A DNA stretch of 64,000 bases from CAJBVW01 sp964457335 (GCA_964457335.1 CAYWGD010000005.1:62001-126000), one strand, 5' to 3'; shown: positions 16,401 to 24,438, numbered from the stretch's first letter. The notes: generated from the sequence alone by a model not told the origin. Translations and numbers: made by a program.

Positions 16401-17265
16401 CGACAACGCCGGTCATGTCGTCGTTGTCGGTGACCTAGACGGCGACACCCAGGACGACCTCGCGATCGCGGCGAACGGGTCGAGCGGCGGGCGTGGCGTC
16501 CTCCACCTCTTCCAAGGCCCACTGAGCGGCACCGTCGACTTCGCGACCCCTGACTCCGCCCTGACGGCGGGCCCCGCAGACTACGGGGTTGGGTACACAC
16601 TGGCCATCGGCGACCCCGACGGCGACGGCATCTCCGACCTGGCGGCCAGCGCGTACGACACGGCCGCGAACTCGACCGTGTACGTGCTGGCGGGGGACAC
16701 ACCCTCGGGTAGCACGATGGCGGACGCGGGCGCCTGCATCCAGGAGGCATCCGGCCCCGTGTACCTGGGACTTTATGGACTGGCGTTCGGCGACGTGGAC
16801 GGGGACGGAGCCGTCGACCTCGCAATCTCAGCGCCCTACGACGACACGCTCGCGACCAACGGTGGCGCCATCTATCTCTTCCTGTCGCCAATCGCAGGCA
16901 CGATCACGACGGAGGACGCAACCGCAGTGCTCGCGCATGACGGCAGCCAAGAGTACGCCGGCCAAGCCCTGGCGGTTGGGGACGTGGACGGCGACAGCGT
17001 TGCTGATGTGGCGGTGGGCGCGCCATCGGCCGCTGCCAGTGGAGGCCTCGTGATGGTGCAGCAGGGGCCCTTCTCCGGCCAGCAGGATCTTGCCGATGCC
17101 GACGTCTGGATCGTCGGCAGCGGCGTGGAGGCCACCGGAACAGCGCTCGCCATCGGTGACCTCGACGACGACGGGCTAGGTGACCTCGTATATGGCATGC
17201 CCGGGTGGTCCCCGAGCGGGTACTACGGGGGGAGCTTCGGGATCTTTTACTTTCCGGTGCCGTAG
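13432..17265 (+). CDS. Large lipoprotein with MopE-like Asp/Cys repeats and FG-GAP (integrin-like) propeller
   Basis: 1277 residues from the ATG at 13432. MIRLSNLLLLGAAC is a short lipoprotein signal with Cys14 as the likely lipidated residue. Residues about 20-165 and 660-845 carry putative metal-binding motifs of the type VCDGAVDEDCDGLVDEG and SDADGDGYGD, rich in Asp, Gly and paired Cys. Residues about 870-1277 form FG-GAP repeats (GDLDGDLAPDLVIGAPG, GDVDGDSVADVAVGAPS), expected to fold as a Ca-binding beta-propeller. The middle (165-660) is not recognised. Such surface proteins are common in myxobacteria. Monocistronic; function unknown, with adhesion or surface structure plausible. Confidence 0.8.
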   Translation: MIRLSNLLLLGAACGDPASLPKQEPAGCVAASEVPYDGVDQDCDGLDLVDVDGDGWAGGPSGEDCDDADAARRPDAEEVCDGAVDEDCDGLVDEGSRRLYSDADGDGYGDPNAPIDTVCEEVPGYVTEAEDCDDSHTEANPAGVEVGENGLDDDCDGWADPGTAVWSLGDRTLEVDTTLLVGRLDLGAAAADPTSLVVDAGLAGSAAVDVDGSFRLTVNRDATSLLRVRDADGNIIALRAIPLSARLLGPGEVTIDHDGTIAALWFLTPGLVTSDPLVAGPLLGLFHGAEDPAQAAAARDALEAALAADPAGLGDPPVEVLAHVAAVTDTLMEALPPEARMRPAYAEAVAGDPPSAVTYTNNGLFAGAGADTADVDVALEGESWRYASASIRATNNGFRWVSLYLDPDDTNTNVVDDGDSEWLGLIPAREYALPGPVELVWDLVLLGLDAGLSGVVDPSGTDVLQIYEDHWEELLDSVDEAPERTWDYTGAGALLPYRTGRVFIAGPGHGAGTEAGDREALPAVATVLTQGILPFVEVVVGVADLVPNDRLADCSGMLTVSVPLLDDLVNVEAQLSEGRVDEAWTAFQELLAALLVRDELWECAGAGGLDLPSVFGAAHSLTPLRWADVGSAALSWIVTWAGLLHTVGEAPEGASYALSIVDRDEDLAIDHLLDGDDCDDLDAAISPDATETCDDVDNDCDGLVDDEDPSVAGSAWPVDADGDGFGDLSATVVACELPGGAAADATDCDDSDGTVYPGAVDTCDGVDQDCSGADDGCPAACEDGTDDDADGWVDLDDPGCADSSDDDEGGLDAALECNDGLDNDGDGAVDVSDPECRAAGALEDGTGGWATIAATSPDTTLGGGGYFEGLGGYAPLVTDLDDDGASELIVGSPYAGASSTTSPLGGVYVYESIRTSAGVLTGSVGGATCSAAGTSLAVGDLDGDLAPDLVIGAPGSCGAFGAAYVLPSGMPTASLPLSSAAATVQAASLADNAGHVVVVGDLDGDTQDDLAIAANGSSGGRGVLHLFQGPLSGTVDFATPDSALTAGPADYGVGYTLAIGDPDGDGISDLAASAYDTAANSTVYVLAGDTPSGSTMADAGACIQEASGPVYLGLYGLAFGDVDGDGAVDLAISAPYDDTLATNGGAIYLFLSPIAGTITTEDATAVLAHDGSQEYAGQALAVGDVDGDSVADVAVGAPSAAASGGLVMVQQGPFSGQQDLADADVWIVGSGVEATGTALAIGDLDDDGLGDLVYGMPGWSPSGYYGGSFGIFYFPVP

Positions 17266-17355
17266 GTGCGGGCGTCCGCTTCCGACCCACAGCGTCCGCC
17301 TCGCGCCGCGTCGAGCCGCGCCAGCTCCGACTTCGACAGCATCGCGATCACCCGC

Positions 17356-18519
17356 TCACCGCCAGTCGACGGCCTCGACGTCCTCGAGCCGATCGGAGAG
17401 GGGGATGGCGTGGATCGGCGTGTGTTGCGTGCCGGCGGCGCGCGCGACCACCTCGCCCACGGCGAGGACACTGAGTCGGTCGGAGCCGAGCCGTCCCGCG
17501 AGGAGAAGCGACCCGTCCGGCGACATCGCGATCGGGGTCCACGAGTCGAGGTCGGCCGGCCCGGTGGGTGCTTCCTCGGTGGGGCCGGAACGAATGGCCA
17601 GCGGGACCCCCGACAGGGAGATCTGCTTTTCGCCCTCTCGGGGCGGACCGTCCGCGGCGCGTCCACCCCCGATGGCCTGGTTGCCAGCATGGGCGACCCC
17701 GGCCGTCGGCCACGCGGAGCCGACGCCGTCGATGGGCACGACCCGCCCGCACGCGCGGAGGCCGCAGTCGTACTTGAAGTTGCCGGACCACCAGCTCGCG
17801 GCGCCGCCGGCGACGAGCCCCGCGAAAGCGTGAAACCCCGAGGCCGCCCACCGCGGCTGCTCGATCCAACCCTCCGCGCGCCGGCAGTACAGGCGCACCC
17901 CGCCGCCGCGCTCCGGACGCGCGCCGATGCTGGCCGCGCACGGGTTGCCCCCGGCGTCGGTGCCGACGAACGTCGTGTGCTCGGGCAGGTCGACCCTCGA
18001 CCCGTCCTGGAGGACGACGCCACCGTCCGGGGTGGTCCAGGCCCATCGATCGCCCACGAGGCCGATGGCCCCCGACGCGGCGGCGGGGCCGAGCTCTGAC
18101 ACCCGGATGCCCTCGGAGACCACCAGGACGGCGGATGCCCCTTCCGCGCGGATCCACGCCACGCGGGAGCGCAGGGTGTCCACGAGGAGCGGCGCCACGC
18201 AGCGCTCGTACCCGCAGAATTCGCCCACCCGGCTCCCGGGGAGGCTCCTGACCCGCGACACCTGCCCCGTGCGATCGACGGACACGAGCTCCCGGGCCTT
18301 GGTGCCGGCAGCCGTGACGTAGATCCGGTTGTGGGGCATCGGCTCGACGATCTCGCGCGGGTCCGGCACCGTCGCCTCCTCCGCCGCGGGTTCCTGAACG
18401 AGGACGGGCTCGGGCTGCGTCACGTCGCTCCGCTCGGGGTGGCCGCACGCCGCGGCCAGGATGAGCGCCACGACGGCTGCTCGGGTCAGCGGCGGCGTGA
18501 TCGTCGACCGGATCGCCAT
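17356..18519 (-). CDS. Unknown lipoprotein, probable beta-propeller-like
   Basis: 387 residues. MAIRSTITPPLTRAAVVALILAAAC would be the lipoprotein signal, with Cys25 as the acylation site. A Pro/Glu-rich linker (residues 30-60) follows. The rest is beta-rich with repeated Trp and Gly motifs, ending WTPIAMSPDGSLLLAGRLGS, which looks like a WD40/PD40-type blade. Cysteine pairs (CGYERC, CGLRAC) may form disulfides in the periplasm. I do not recognise the family. It converges on the FG-GAP lipoprotein, with 90 bases between the stops. Confidence 0.65.
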   Translation of the reverse strand: MAIRSTITPPLTRAAVVALILAAACGHPERSDVTQPEPVLVQEPAAEEATVPDPREIVEPMPHNRIYVTAAGTKARELVSVDRTGQVSRVRSLPGSRVGEFCGYERCVAPLLVDTLRSRVAWIRAEGASAVLVVSEGIRVSELGPAAASGAIGLVGDRWAWTTPDGGVVLQDGSRVDLPEHTTFVGTDAGGNPCAASIGARPERGGGVRLYCRRAEGWIEQPRWAASGFHAFAGLVAGGAASWWSGNFKYDCGLRACGRVVPIDGVGSAWPTAGVAHAGNQAIGGGRAADGPPREGEKQISLSGVPLAIRSGPTEEAPTGPADLDSWTPIAMSPDGSLLLAGRLGSDRLSVLAVGEVVARAAGTQHTPIHAIPLSDRLEDVEAVDWR

Positions 18520-18825
18520 CTCCGCCGTCTATCCCCCGGCGCCGAGGCGGCCGAGCTCCGATGGCCGGCCCCCACCCTCGGGGCCACCCTCGCGGAGGGC
18601 GCCGCGGCGCCCTCGCCGGCGGACCTCCCCGCGCTCGCCGCCCGCCATCTCGATCACGGACCTCCTGGAGGCACGCGTCCGCCGCTTCGCGAGGTTGTCC
18701 GCAAACAGCGGATGATGAGGGAAAACCCGGTTAGCTGCTCCTCTCACGCCGCAGGAAGGGCTTGCGGCAAGCCCCGGGTCCGGCCGCATGATCAAGGCAG
18801 GACCCACAGACGAGGGAGTCGCGAA
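18520..18825. other. Intergenic region, no gene seen
   Basis: 306 bases between divergent genes. No ORF on either strand has protein-like composition. A GAGGGAG just before 18826 is the ribosome site of the glycosyltransferase. No clear terminator or operator is visible. Confidence 0.5.
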
Positions 18826-20055
18826 ATGCGGGTGTTGTTGTTGACGTATGACTCGCGCGGGGGCGTCGAACCGCTGTTGGGACTCGCGGTGCGGTTGCGT
18901 GAGCTCGGCGCGGAGGTTCGGATGTGCGCGCCGCCGGACTGCGAGGAGCGGGTGGCCGAGGTCCGCGTGCCCCTGGTGCTGGCAGGCCAGCCGGTGCGCA
19001 CGCTGGTGCACGGGGCGACGCGGCCATCGGCGGCGGACGTGCCCCGGATCGCGGGCGAGTTGATGGCCGCGTACTTCGACACGGTCGCCAGGGCGGCCGA
19101 GGGAGCTGATGTGCTCGTGGCGTCCGGCCTCCTGCCGGTCGCGGTCAGCGCGCGGTCGGTAGCCGAGAAGCTCGGCATCCGGTTCGTGGCGGCTGCGTAC
19201 TGTCCCAGCTTTCTGCCATCGCCGCACCACGCGCCGACGCCGCTTCCGGGTCGGCCGTTCCCACCGGGCGTGACCGACAACCGGGTGCTGTGGGACCTCA
19301 ACGCCCAGAGCGCGAACGTGCTGTTCGGTGCGGCGCTCAACACCCGCCGGGCGTCGATAGGCCTTCCACCGGTCGACAACGTCTACGAGTACGCCTTCAC
19401 CGGCCACCCCTTGCTGGCGGCGGACCCGACCCTGGCCCCCTGGCGCGAGCCGGCGGACCTGGACGTCATGCAGACCGGCGCGTGGATCCTGCCGGACGAA
19501 CGCCCACTCCCGGCCGCGTTGGAGGCGTTCCTGGACGCGGGTCCACCACCGGTGTACGCCGGTTTCGGCAGCATGCGCGCCCCGATGGACTTCGCCCGAG
19601 TGGCGATCGAGGCCATCCGCGCGCAGGGCCGGCGCGCGCTCGTCGCCCGCGGCTGGGCCGACCTGGCCCTGATCGACGACCGGGACGACTGCTTTGCCGT
19701 TGGTGAGGTCAACCAGCAGGCCCTGTTCGGTCGGGTGGCCGCCGTCGTGCACCACGGCGGCGCGGGCACCACGACGACGGCCGCCAGGGCCGGCGCTCCT
19801 CAGGTGGTGGTACCCCAGATTGGGGACCAGCCATACTGGGCCGGCCGGGTGGCCGAGCTGGGCATCGGCACGGCACACGACGGGCCGACCCCGACCCCAG
19901 CGTCCCTGTCAGCCGCGCTCGAGAAGGCCCTCACACCCGAGGTCCGCGCACGAGCGAGCGCCGTGGCCCGCACCATCCGCACCGATGGGGCGGCAGTGGC
20001 CGCGAAGCTGCTGCTCGACGCGGTCGGCCGAGCAAAGGCATCGGCGCCCGCGTGA
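18826..20055 (+). CDS. GT1-family (UGT-like) glycosyltransferase
   Basis: 409 residues from the ATG at 18826, behind GAGGGAG. It begins MRVLLLTYDSRGGVEPLLGL, and the nucleotide-sugar motif VVHHGGAGTTTTAARAGAPQ sits near the C-terminus with QIGDQPYWAGRV after it. This is the pattern of the antibiotic/sterol glycosyltransferases (GtfB-like), which transfer a sugar from a nucleotide-sugar to a small lipophilic acceptor. No acceptor-making genes adjoin it. The sequence resembles actinomycete enzymes, so horizontal acquisition is plausible but inferred. The substrate is unknown. Confidence 0.85.
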   Translation: MRVLLLTYDSRGGVEPLLGLAVRLRELGAEVRMCAPPDCEERVAEVRVPLVLAGQPVRTLVHGATRPSAADVPRIAGELMAAYFDTVARAAEGADVLVASGLLPVAVSARSVAEKLGIRFVAAAYCPSFLPSPHHAPTPLPGRPFPPGVTDNRVLWDLNAQSANVLFGAALNTRRASIGLPPVDNVYEYAFTGHPLLAADPTLAPWREPADLDVMQTGAWILPDERPLPAALEAFLDAGPPPVYAGFGSMRAPMDFARVAIEAIRAQGRRALVARGWADLALIDDRDDCFAVGEVNQQALFGRVAAVVHHGGAGTTTTAARAGAPQVVVPQIGDQPYWAGRVAELGIGTAHDGPTPTPASLSAALEKALTPEVRARASAVARTIRTDGAAVAAKLLLDAVGRAKASAPA

Positions 20056-20344
20056 ACCACGCCCGGTCGAGCGCGGGCGAAGGTCCACTCGGCCCCGAGG
20101 ACGGCAACGAGCGCTCACCCTCGCCCTCGTCCGCCCGATATCGCTCCAACGCCGCCCGCGGCTCGTCGCCCAGGGCCGGCGTGCTTCGTGAGCGTCTCGT
20201 TGACCGCGACGCACGCCGCGCATCCATCGTCCCCGCGAAGCGCGCGCCGTAGAGGAGGTCGGGGCCTCCGGAGGAGGGCGCGGACCTCCCGGTGGCGAGT
20301 GGACCGTCGCGAGCCAGGGCCGCCGTGGGCATCGCCTATCGCTC
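20056..20344. other. Intergenic region carrying a dispersed repeat
   Basis: 289 bases between convergent genes. It holds copy 2 of the 40-base element. On the minus strand a short GDDGCAACVAVNE-like frame is visible just outside it, but it is too short and uninterpretable to call. No terminator stands out. Confidence 0.45.
20277..20317 (-). repeat. 40-base dispersed element, copy 2 (intergenic)
   Basis: On the minus strand it reads CTGGCTCGCGACGGTCC onward to GGGAGGTCCGCGC, 37/40 identical to 11936-11975 inside cobD. It is followed by CTCCTCTACGGC at a similar distance. The hairpin is weaker here (GGTCCACTC against GGGAGGTCC). Confidence 0.8.
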
Positions 20345-21088
20345 CTACCGCATCCACCGAAGCCACAGCCCGACCAGGCGCCTCACCCGGTCGGTGAGCC
20401 GGGTGCGCATCCAGGCGTCCCCGAGCCGCTTCCACACCTCCCCCCGCGTGGGGTACGGCGCGATGGACCGCGCGAGCCCGGCGGCGCGCACCCCCGTCGT
20501 CATCGCGAGCACGGCGGGGCCGATCGTGTCGCCGGCGTTCTTGCCCACGAGCGTGGCGCCCAGGATCCGCCCGGTGCCGGGGTGCACGTGCATGCGGGCG
20601 AACCCGCGCGTGTCCCCTTCGAGCAGGGCCCGATCGACGTCGTGGAGCGGGACGGTGAGCGTGAGCAGCCCCTGCCGTCCGGCCTCGACCGTGGGGCGGC
20701 GCGCCCCGTCGTGGGGGGCCATCTCGGCGCGGACCCGACGCAGCCGCTCCATGACCGCCCCGAAGTCCACCCGCACGTCGGCCGCCACCCCCAGGGCGCC
20801 AACCCGCCGCGCATCCGCGACGGCGCGCGCCGCCGCGATCAACACCTTCGACGGCACGCAGCCGGTGTTGAGGCAGTCCCCGCCGAGGAGGTGCCGCTCG
20901 ACGAGCGCCACCCGGGCGCCGAGGCCCGCCGCCCCCATGGCGGACACGAGCCCCGCAGTGCCGCCCCCGAGGACGACGAGGTCGTGGCGCTCGGCCGGAG
21001 TCGGGCTCGTCCAACCAGGGGGGTGCACGTGCTCGACGAGCGCGCGGTTGTACGCGTCGTCCGGCGCGACGGCGGTCCTCGCGGTCAC
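20345..21088 (-). CDS. MerA-like flavoprotein with the NAD-binding domain deleted
   Basis: 247 residues, about half the usual 470-500. It has the FAD motif DLVVLGGGTAGLVSAMGAA and the redox-active disulfide GGDCLNTGCVPSK. Then at MERLRRVRAEMAPHDGA it jumps directly to the C-terminal interface domain (LTVPLHDVDRALLEG, GRILGATLVGKNAGDTI, IAPYPTRGEVWKR). About 220 residues holding the NAD(P)H site and the second half of the FAD site are absent, in frame. The GTG start at 21086-21088 overlaps the arsS stop. It is either a decayed reductase or a repurposed thiol/FAD protein. It belongs to the arsM-arsS operon. Confidence 0.75.
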   Translation of the reverse strand: MTARTAVAPDDAYNRALVEHVHPPGWTSPTPAERHDLVVLGGGTAGLVSAMGAAGLGARVALVERHLLGGDCLNTGCVPSKVLIAAARAVADARRVGALGVAADVRVDFGAVMERLRRVRAEMAPHDGARRPTVEAGRQGLLTLTVPLHDVDRALLEGDTRGFARMHVHPGTGRILGATLVGKNAGDTIGPAVLAMTTGVRAAGLARSIAPYPTRGEVWKRLGDAWMRTRLTDRVRRLVGLWLRWMR

Positions 21089-22059
21089 GCGAGCGCGCCG
21101 GAGCAGCTCGACCCGGAGCCCGCGGTGCAGCCGTAGCAGTGGCGTGCCGTGGTGACGGGGCGGTGCTCGAGCGCCTCCAGCCGGTCGATGTCCCAGATGG
21201 TAAGCGGGCCGCCGCCGACCGGGAGCTCGAGCACCTGGTTGAAGTCGCAGTCGTAGAGCCGGCCGTCCCACCCCACGCTGACCTGGCTCCGACACATGAG
21301 CCCGGGGACGGTGGCGGGGTTGAAGCTCTCGGCCAGCAGCCGCATGTACGCCTCGGCCTTTCCGGCGCGTGCGAGCGCGTCCGCGAAGCGGCGGATGGGC
21401 ATGTTGGTGATGGTCAGCAGGTGGTCGAAGCGCACCCCGAAGGCGGCGAGCTCCGCCCGGTAGCGTGCCTCGAGCCCGGCCTGCGCGGGAGGAAGGAAGG
21501 CCCCGCCGGGGTTGTAGACGAGGTCGAGGATCCGGCCCGAGACGCCGTCGCCGTAGCCGAGCGCGCCCAGGCGCCGGAGCGCCTCGATGCTGCGATCGAA
21601 CACGCCGCGCCCGCGCTGCTTCTCGACGTTGGCGGCGCTGTGACACGGGAGGCTGGCGACGATCTCGACGTCGTTGGCGGCGAGGAGCTCGGCGAGATCC
21701 TCCATGCCGGGCTCGAAGAGGATCGTGAGGTTGCACCGGTCGATGACGCGCCGCCCCATCGCTCGCGCCGCGGTGACGAGGCGGCGGAAGTTGGGGTTGA
21801 GCTCGGGTGCGCCGCCCGTGAGGTCGAGCGTGTGCACCTCGGGCGCCGCTTCGAGGAGCGCGAGGATGCGCTCCGCCGTGTCGGCGGTCATCGTCTCGGT
21901 CCGCTTGGGCCCGGCATCCACGTGGCAGTGGTTGCAGGCGAGGTTGCACCGCTTGCCGACGTTCACCTGGAGCGAGGTCACGCGCTGGGCGCGGAGCACC
22001 CCGAGCCCGTGCTCGGCGAGCGTGGCGTCGAAAGGCGAGCGCGAGAGGGGGGCGGTCAT
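21085..22059 (-). CDS. arsS: Arsenosugar biosynthesis radical SAM protein (ArsS-like)
   Basis: 324 residues. The radical-SAM cluster motif is CNLACNHCHVDAG at about residues 38-50, followed by ETMTADTAERIL and LDLTGGAPELNPNFR. Then come FNPATVPGLMCRSQVSVGWD and LYDCDFNQVLEL, and the C-terminal Cys cluster CYGCTAGSGSSC. ArsS is known to make a 5-deoxy-5-dimethylarsinoyl nucleoside from dimethylarsenite and SAM, a precursor of oxo-arsenosugars. The ATG at 22057-22059 overlaps the upstream methyltransferase stop (TGATG). Confidence 0.87.
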   Translation of the reverse strand: MTAPLSRSPFDATLAEHGLGVLRAQRVTSLQVNVGKRCNLACNHCHVDAGPKRTETMTADTAERILALLEAAPEVHTLDLTGGAPELNPNFRRLVTAARAMGRRVIDRCNLTILFEPGMEDLAELLAANDVEIVASLPCHSAANVEKQRGRGVFDRSIEALRRLGALGYGDGVSGRILDLVYNPGGAFLPPAQAGLEARYRAELAAFGVRFDHLLTITNMPIRRFADALARAGKAEAYMRLLAESFNPATVPGLMCRSQVSVGWDGRLYDCDFNQVLELPVGGGPLTIWDIDRLEALEHRPVTTARHCYGCTAGSGSSCSGALA

Positions 22060-23222
22060 CAGCAGCACGCCCCATCCGGCCCGCACGCGGCCCCGTCCGT
22101 CGTGAGCGCGTAGTCCTCGCCCTTCGTCTCCCGCGGGTGCCGGAGGAGCGCGCCGGCCGTGCACGGGAAGGGGCGGCTCTCCTCGAGCGGCGGGAGCACG
22201 AGCGGGTGCACCGCCTCCACGTGGTCGCGGTACGGCTCGCGCGTGAGGATCTCGAAAGTCTTCTCGCACACCGCCGTCCGCACCCCGCGGCGGAGCGTGT
22301 GCCCGTCGTCGTCCACGACCTCGCGGAACGGCCCCTTGTAGATGACCGCCTGCTTCCGGTCGACACAGGGCCCCTCCTTGCCCTTGAACGCCTCGACGGT
22401 GACGGAGCGGAACTCGATCCCCTCCACCGTCCGCCACGGCTCGGCCGCGCGCTCGAGGATGCGCACGCCGTAGAACCCGGCATCTTCGAACGCCTTCAGG
22501 AAGAGGTCCTCGCGGAGAGCGCCCGACACGCAGCCGCTCCAGAGCTCCGGATCGGCCTGCAGTCGCGCCGGCACGTCCTCGTCGGAGGTGATGTCCGAGA
22601 TCACCGCGCGCCCGCCCCGGCGCAACACGCGGTGGATCTCGGCGAACAGGGCCTTCTTGGCGCCCAGCTGGACGAGGTTGAGCACACAGTTGGACACGAC
22701 CACGTCCATCGAGGCGTCCGGGATGAGCGGCCTCTCCTTGCGGATGCGAGCCATCGCCGCGTCGAGCGCGGGGAGGTCGGCGGCGCCCCGGACGGGGTGC
22801 TCCGCGAGGAACGTGTCGAGCGCGTCGACGTCGAGGGCCAGGTCCTCGATGCGCCCCCGCCGGAACTCGACGTTCGCGTACCCGATACGCTCGGCCACGA
22901 TCGGCGCGGCGCCCCGCGCGAGGGACAACATCGCGTCGTTCATGTCCACGCCGATCACCCGCCCGGTGGGCCCGACGACCTGGGCCGCCATGAAGCAGGC
23001 CTTCCCTCCCCCCGAGCCGAGGTCGAGCACGGCCTCGCCTTCGCGGACGTACCGCGCGGGGTCGCCGCAGCCGTAGTCCCGGGCGATCACGTCCTCGGGG
23101 ATCACGGCGAGGAGAGCGGGGTTGTAGAGCACCGGGCAGCACAGGCTCTCTTCGCGCGCCTGCGCGGCTGCGGCGTAGCGGGTGGTCACGGCGGCGTGAA
23201 CGTCGAGCGTCGGGTCTTCCAT
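22059..23222 (-). CDS. arsM: Arsenite S-adenosylmethyltransferase (ArsM-like, arsenosugar type)
   Basis: 387 residues. The SAM site is LDLGSGGGKACFMAAQVVG. Arsenic-binding candidate cysteines occur in ESLCCPVLYNP, in VVVSNCVLNLV and in the C-terminal DGAACGPDGACC. It methylates As(III) stepwise, and in this operon it would feed ArsS. It differs from the second ArsM at 41897-42691 in length and C-terminus. The ATG follows a GTAACGG-N13-GGGAC promoter-like site by 25 bases. Cytoplasmic. Confidence 0.85.
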   Translation of the reverse strand: MEDPTLDVHAAVTTRYAAAAQAREESLCCPVLYNPALLAVIPEDVIARDYGCGDPARYVREGEAVLDLGSGGGKACFMAAQVVGPTGRVIGVDMNDAMLSLARGAAPIVAERIGYANVEFRRGRIEDLALDVDALDTFLAEHPVRGAADLPALDAAMARIRKERPLIPDASMDVVVSNCVLNLVQLGAKKALFAEIHRVLRRGGRAVISDITSDEDVPARLQADPELWSGCVSGALREDLFLKAFEDAGFYGVRILERAAEPWRTVEGIEFRSVTVEAFKGKEGPCVDRKQAVIYKGPFREVVDDDGHTLRRGVRTAVCEKTFEILTREPYRDHVEAVHPLVLPPLEESRPFPCTAGALLRHPRETKGEDYALTTDGAACGPDGACC

Positions 23223-23246
23223 GGGGGCCTCGTCGATGCGGGGATG

Positions 23247-23271
23247 GTCCCCGTACCGAGCGTTCCGTTAC
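23247..23271 (-). promoter_or_regulatory. ECF-type promoter motif upstream of arsM-arsS
   Basis: Minus strand: GTAACGG (23265-23271), 13 bases, GGGAC (23247-23251), 25 bases before the arsM ATG. The same word pair with the same 13-base spacing occurs at 24379-24403, 24439-24463 and 25411-25435. The GTAACGG half is part of a perfect inverted repeat (TTCCGTTACGC / GCGTAACGGAA). The mirror copy at 23286-23292 is followed after 13 bases by CGGAC, so a weaker plus-strand promoter may overlap. Downstream of that, 23311-23568 holds only short frames with no recognisable product. Confidence 0.75.
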
Positions 23272-23568
23272 GCCGCACGGGGCGCGTAACGGAAGGGCGC
23301 CTCGACGGACGGGAGCCGCACAACCCCGGAGCTGCTCCATGTCCACCCTCCCCCTCCCCCTCCTCTCGCCCGAGACCTGACCCAGGCGCTCCGGGACGGG
23401 ACCCCTCGCCGACGCGGCGCGAGGCCCTCCGCCGGCTCACCGAGGCCCTCGTCGAGGACCGCGGCCACGCCGCCGCGGAGACCGAGGCGTTCCTGGCCGG
23501 GACGGCGCCGTAGCTCCAGAGGTCCAGCGTCCGGACCCGCGTGGCGTCGGGCGAGGAGATCGGCAGCT

Positions 23569-24357
23569 TCAGCGCCCGTTGAGGCCCCAGTCGTAGTCGA
23601 GGTGCTCGATGGGCCAGCCCTCGCGGGCCCCCTGTGCCATCGCCGGCGGGCCGTGGCGCTCGAGGAACGCGCGCACGCCCCCCGTCGCCTCGAAGTCCTT
23701 GCCGTACCAGTCGAAGATGCTGGAGATCCGGAGGACCTTCCGGCCCGCGTCGACCTGGTTTCGCGTGGTGTCCGCGAGGAAGGCGCGCGCCTGGTCGTCG
23801 AGCTGAGCGTCGAGCCTCGAGCCCACGTACGCCTCGCTCCGGAGCGCGGGGCAGCTGATGCTCGCGCAGACCACGGCCACGTGGATGCGCGGGTCCGCGA
23901 ACTTCGGCCGGATGACGCCGTGCTCGATGTCGTCGAGGGAGATCGACTCCGCGCCCGTCGCCCGCATGGGGATGAACGACAACTTCCAGGGCGAGCCGAC
24001 GGTGGTGACCTTCTTGATGCTCGTGACGCCGGGGTGGTCCACGATCAGCTTCACCGTCCAGGCGTTGTACGCGTCGAGCCAGAACGCCAGCGCCTCGTCC
24101 CGCCCCCACGAGGCCGTCGAGCTGACCGACGAGAGCTCCCCGAGGTACGCGTCGAGCTCGTCGCGTCCGGCGCCGCGGATCCCGGTGTAGTCGACCACCC
24201 CGTCGTGGACGTACCGGTGGAGGAGGCGATCCCAGCGCGCATGGGTGCGGTCGTAGGGCTGGCTCGGCACCGCGGCGACGGTGGTGCCGCAGCCGAGCAG
24301 GGCGAGCGCACCGAGCGCGCCGAAGAGGGAGCGGCGAGGACGCGGGGAGAGCGGCAT
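23569..24357 (-). CDS. DUF547-domain lipoprotein
   Basis: 262 residues. MPLSPRPRRSLFGALGALALLGC is a lipoprotein signal with Cys23. The DUF547 core follows: FWLDAYNAWTVKLIVDHPGV, SPWKLSFIPM, ISLDDIEHGVIRPKF, VVCASISCPALRSEAYV and ISSIFDWYGKDF. The domain has conserved Tyr/Asn/His residues and two close Cys, but its activity is unknown. It is often found near arsenic or mercury-type redox genes. The start at 24355-24357 has GGAG 8 bases upstream and an ECF motif 22 bases upstream. Confidence 0.85.
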   Translation of the reverse strand: MPLSPRPRRSLFGALGALALLGCGTTVAAVPSQPYDRTHARWDRLLHRYVHDGVVDYTGIRGAGRDELDAYLGELSSVSSTASWGRDEALAFWLDAYNAWTVKLIVDHPGVTSIKKVTTVGSPWKLSFIPMRATGAESISLDDIEHGVIRPKFADPRIHVAVVCASISCPALRSEAYVGSRLDAQLDDQARAFLADTTRNQVDAGRKVLRISSIFDWYGKDFEATGGVRAFLERHGPPAMAQGAREGWPIEHLDYDWGLNGR

Positions 24358-24378
24358 GGCGGGTGCTCCGATGCGGTT

Positions 24379-24403
24379 GTCCCGCGCCCGGCCGCCTCGT
24401 TAC
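24379..24403 (-). promoter_or_regulatory. ECF-type promoter motif upstream of the DUF547 gene
   Basis: Minus strand: GTAACGA (24397-24403), 13 bases, GGGAC (24379-24383). Apart from the last base of the first word it is identical to the other three sites, with identical spacing. It is back to back with the plus-strand site 36 bases away that serves the sigma-factor gene. Confidence 0.75.
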
Positions 24404-24438
24404 GGCGGGCCGCGGCGCCGGGTCGCAGATTTTTTGGT

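Noticed and set aside
20345..21088. Annotation as a functional mercuric reductase
   Set aside because: The NAD(P)H-binding domain is missing and there is no C-terminal Cys pair or merR/merT neighbour.
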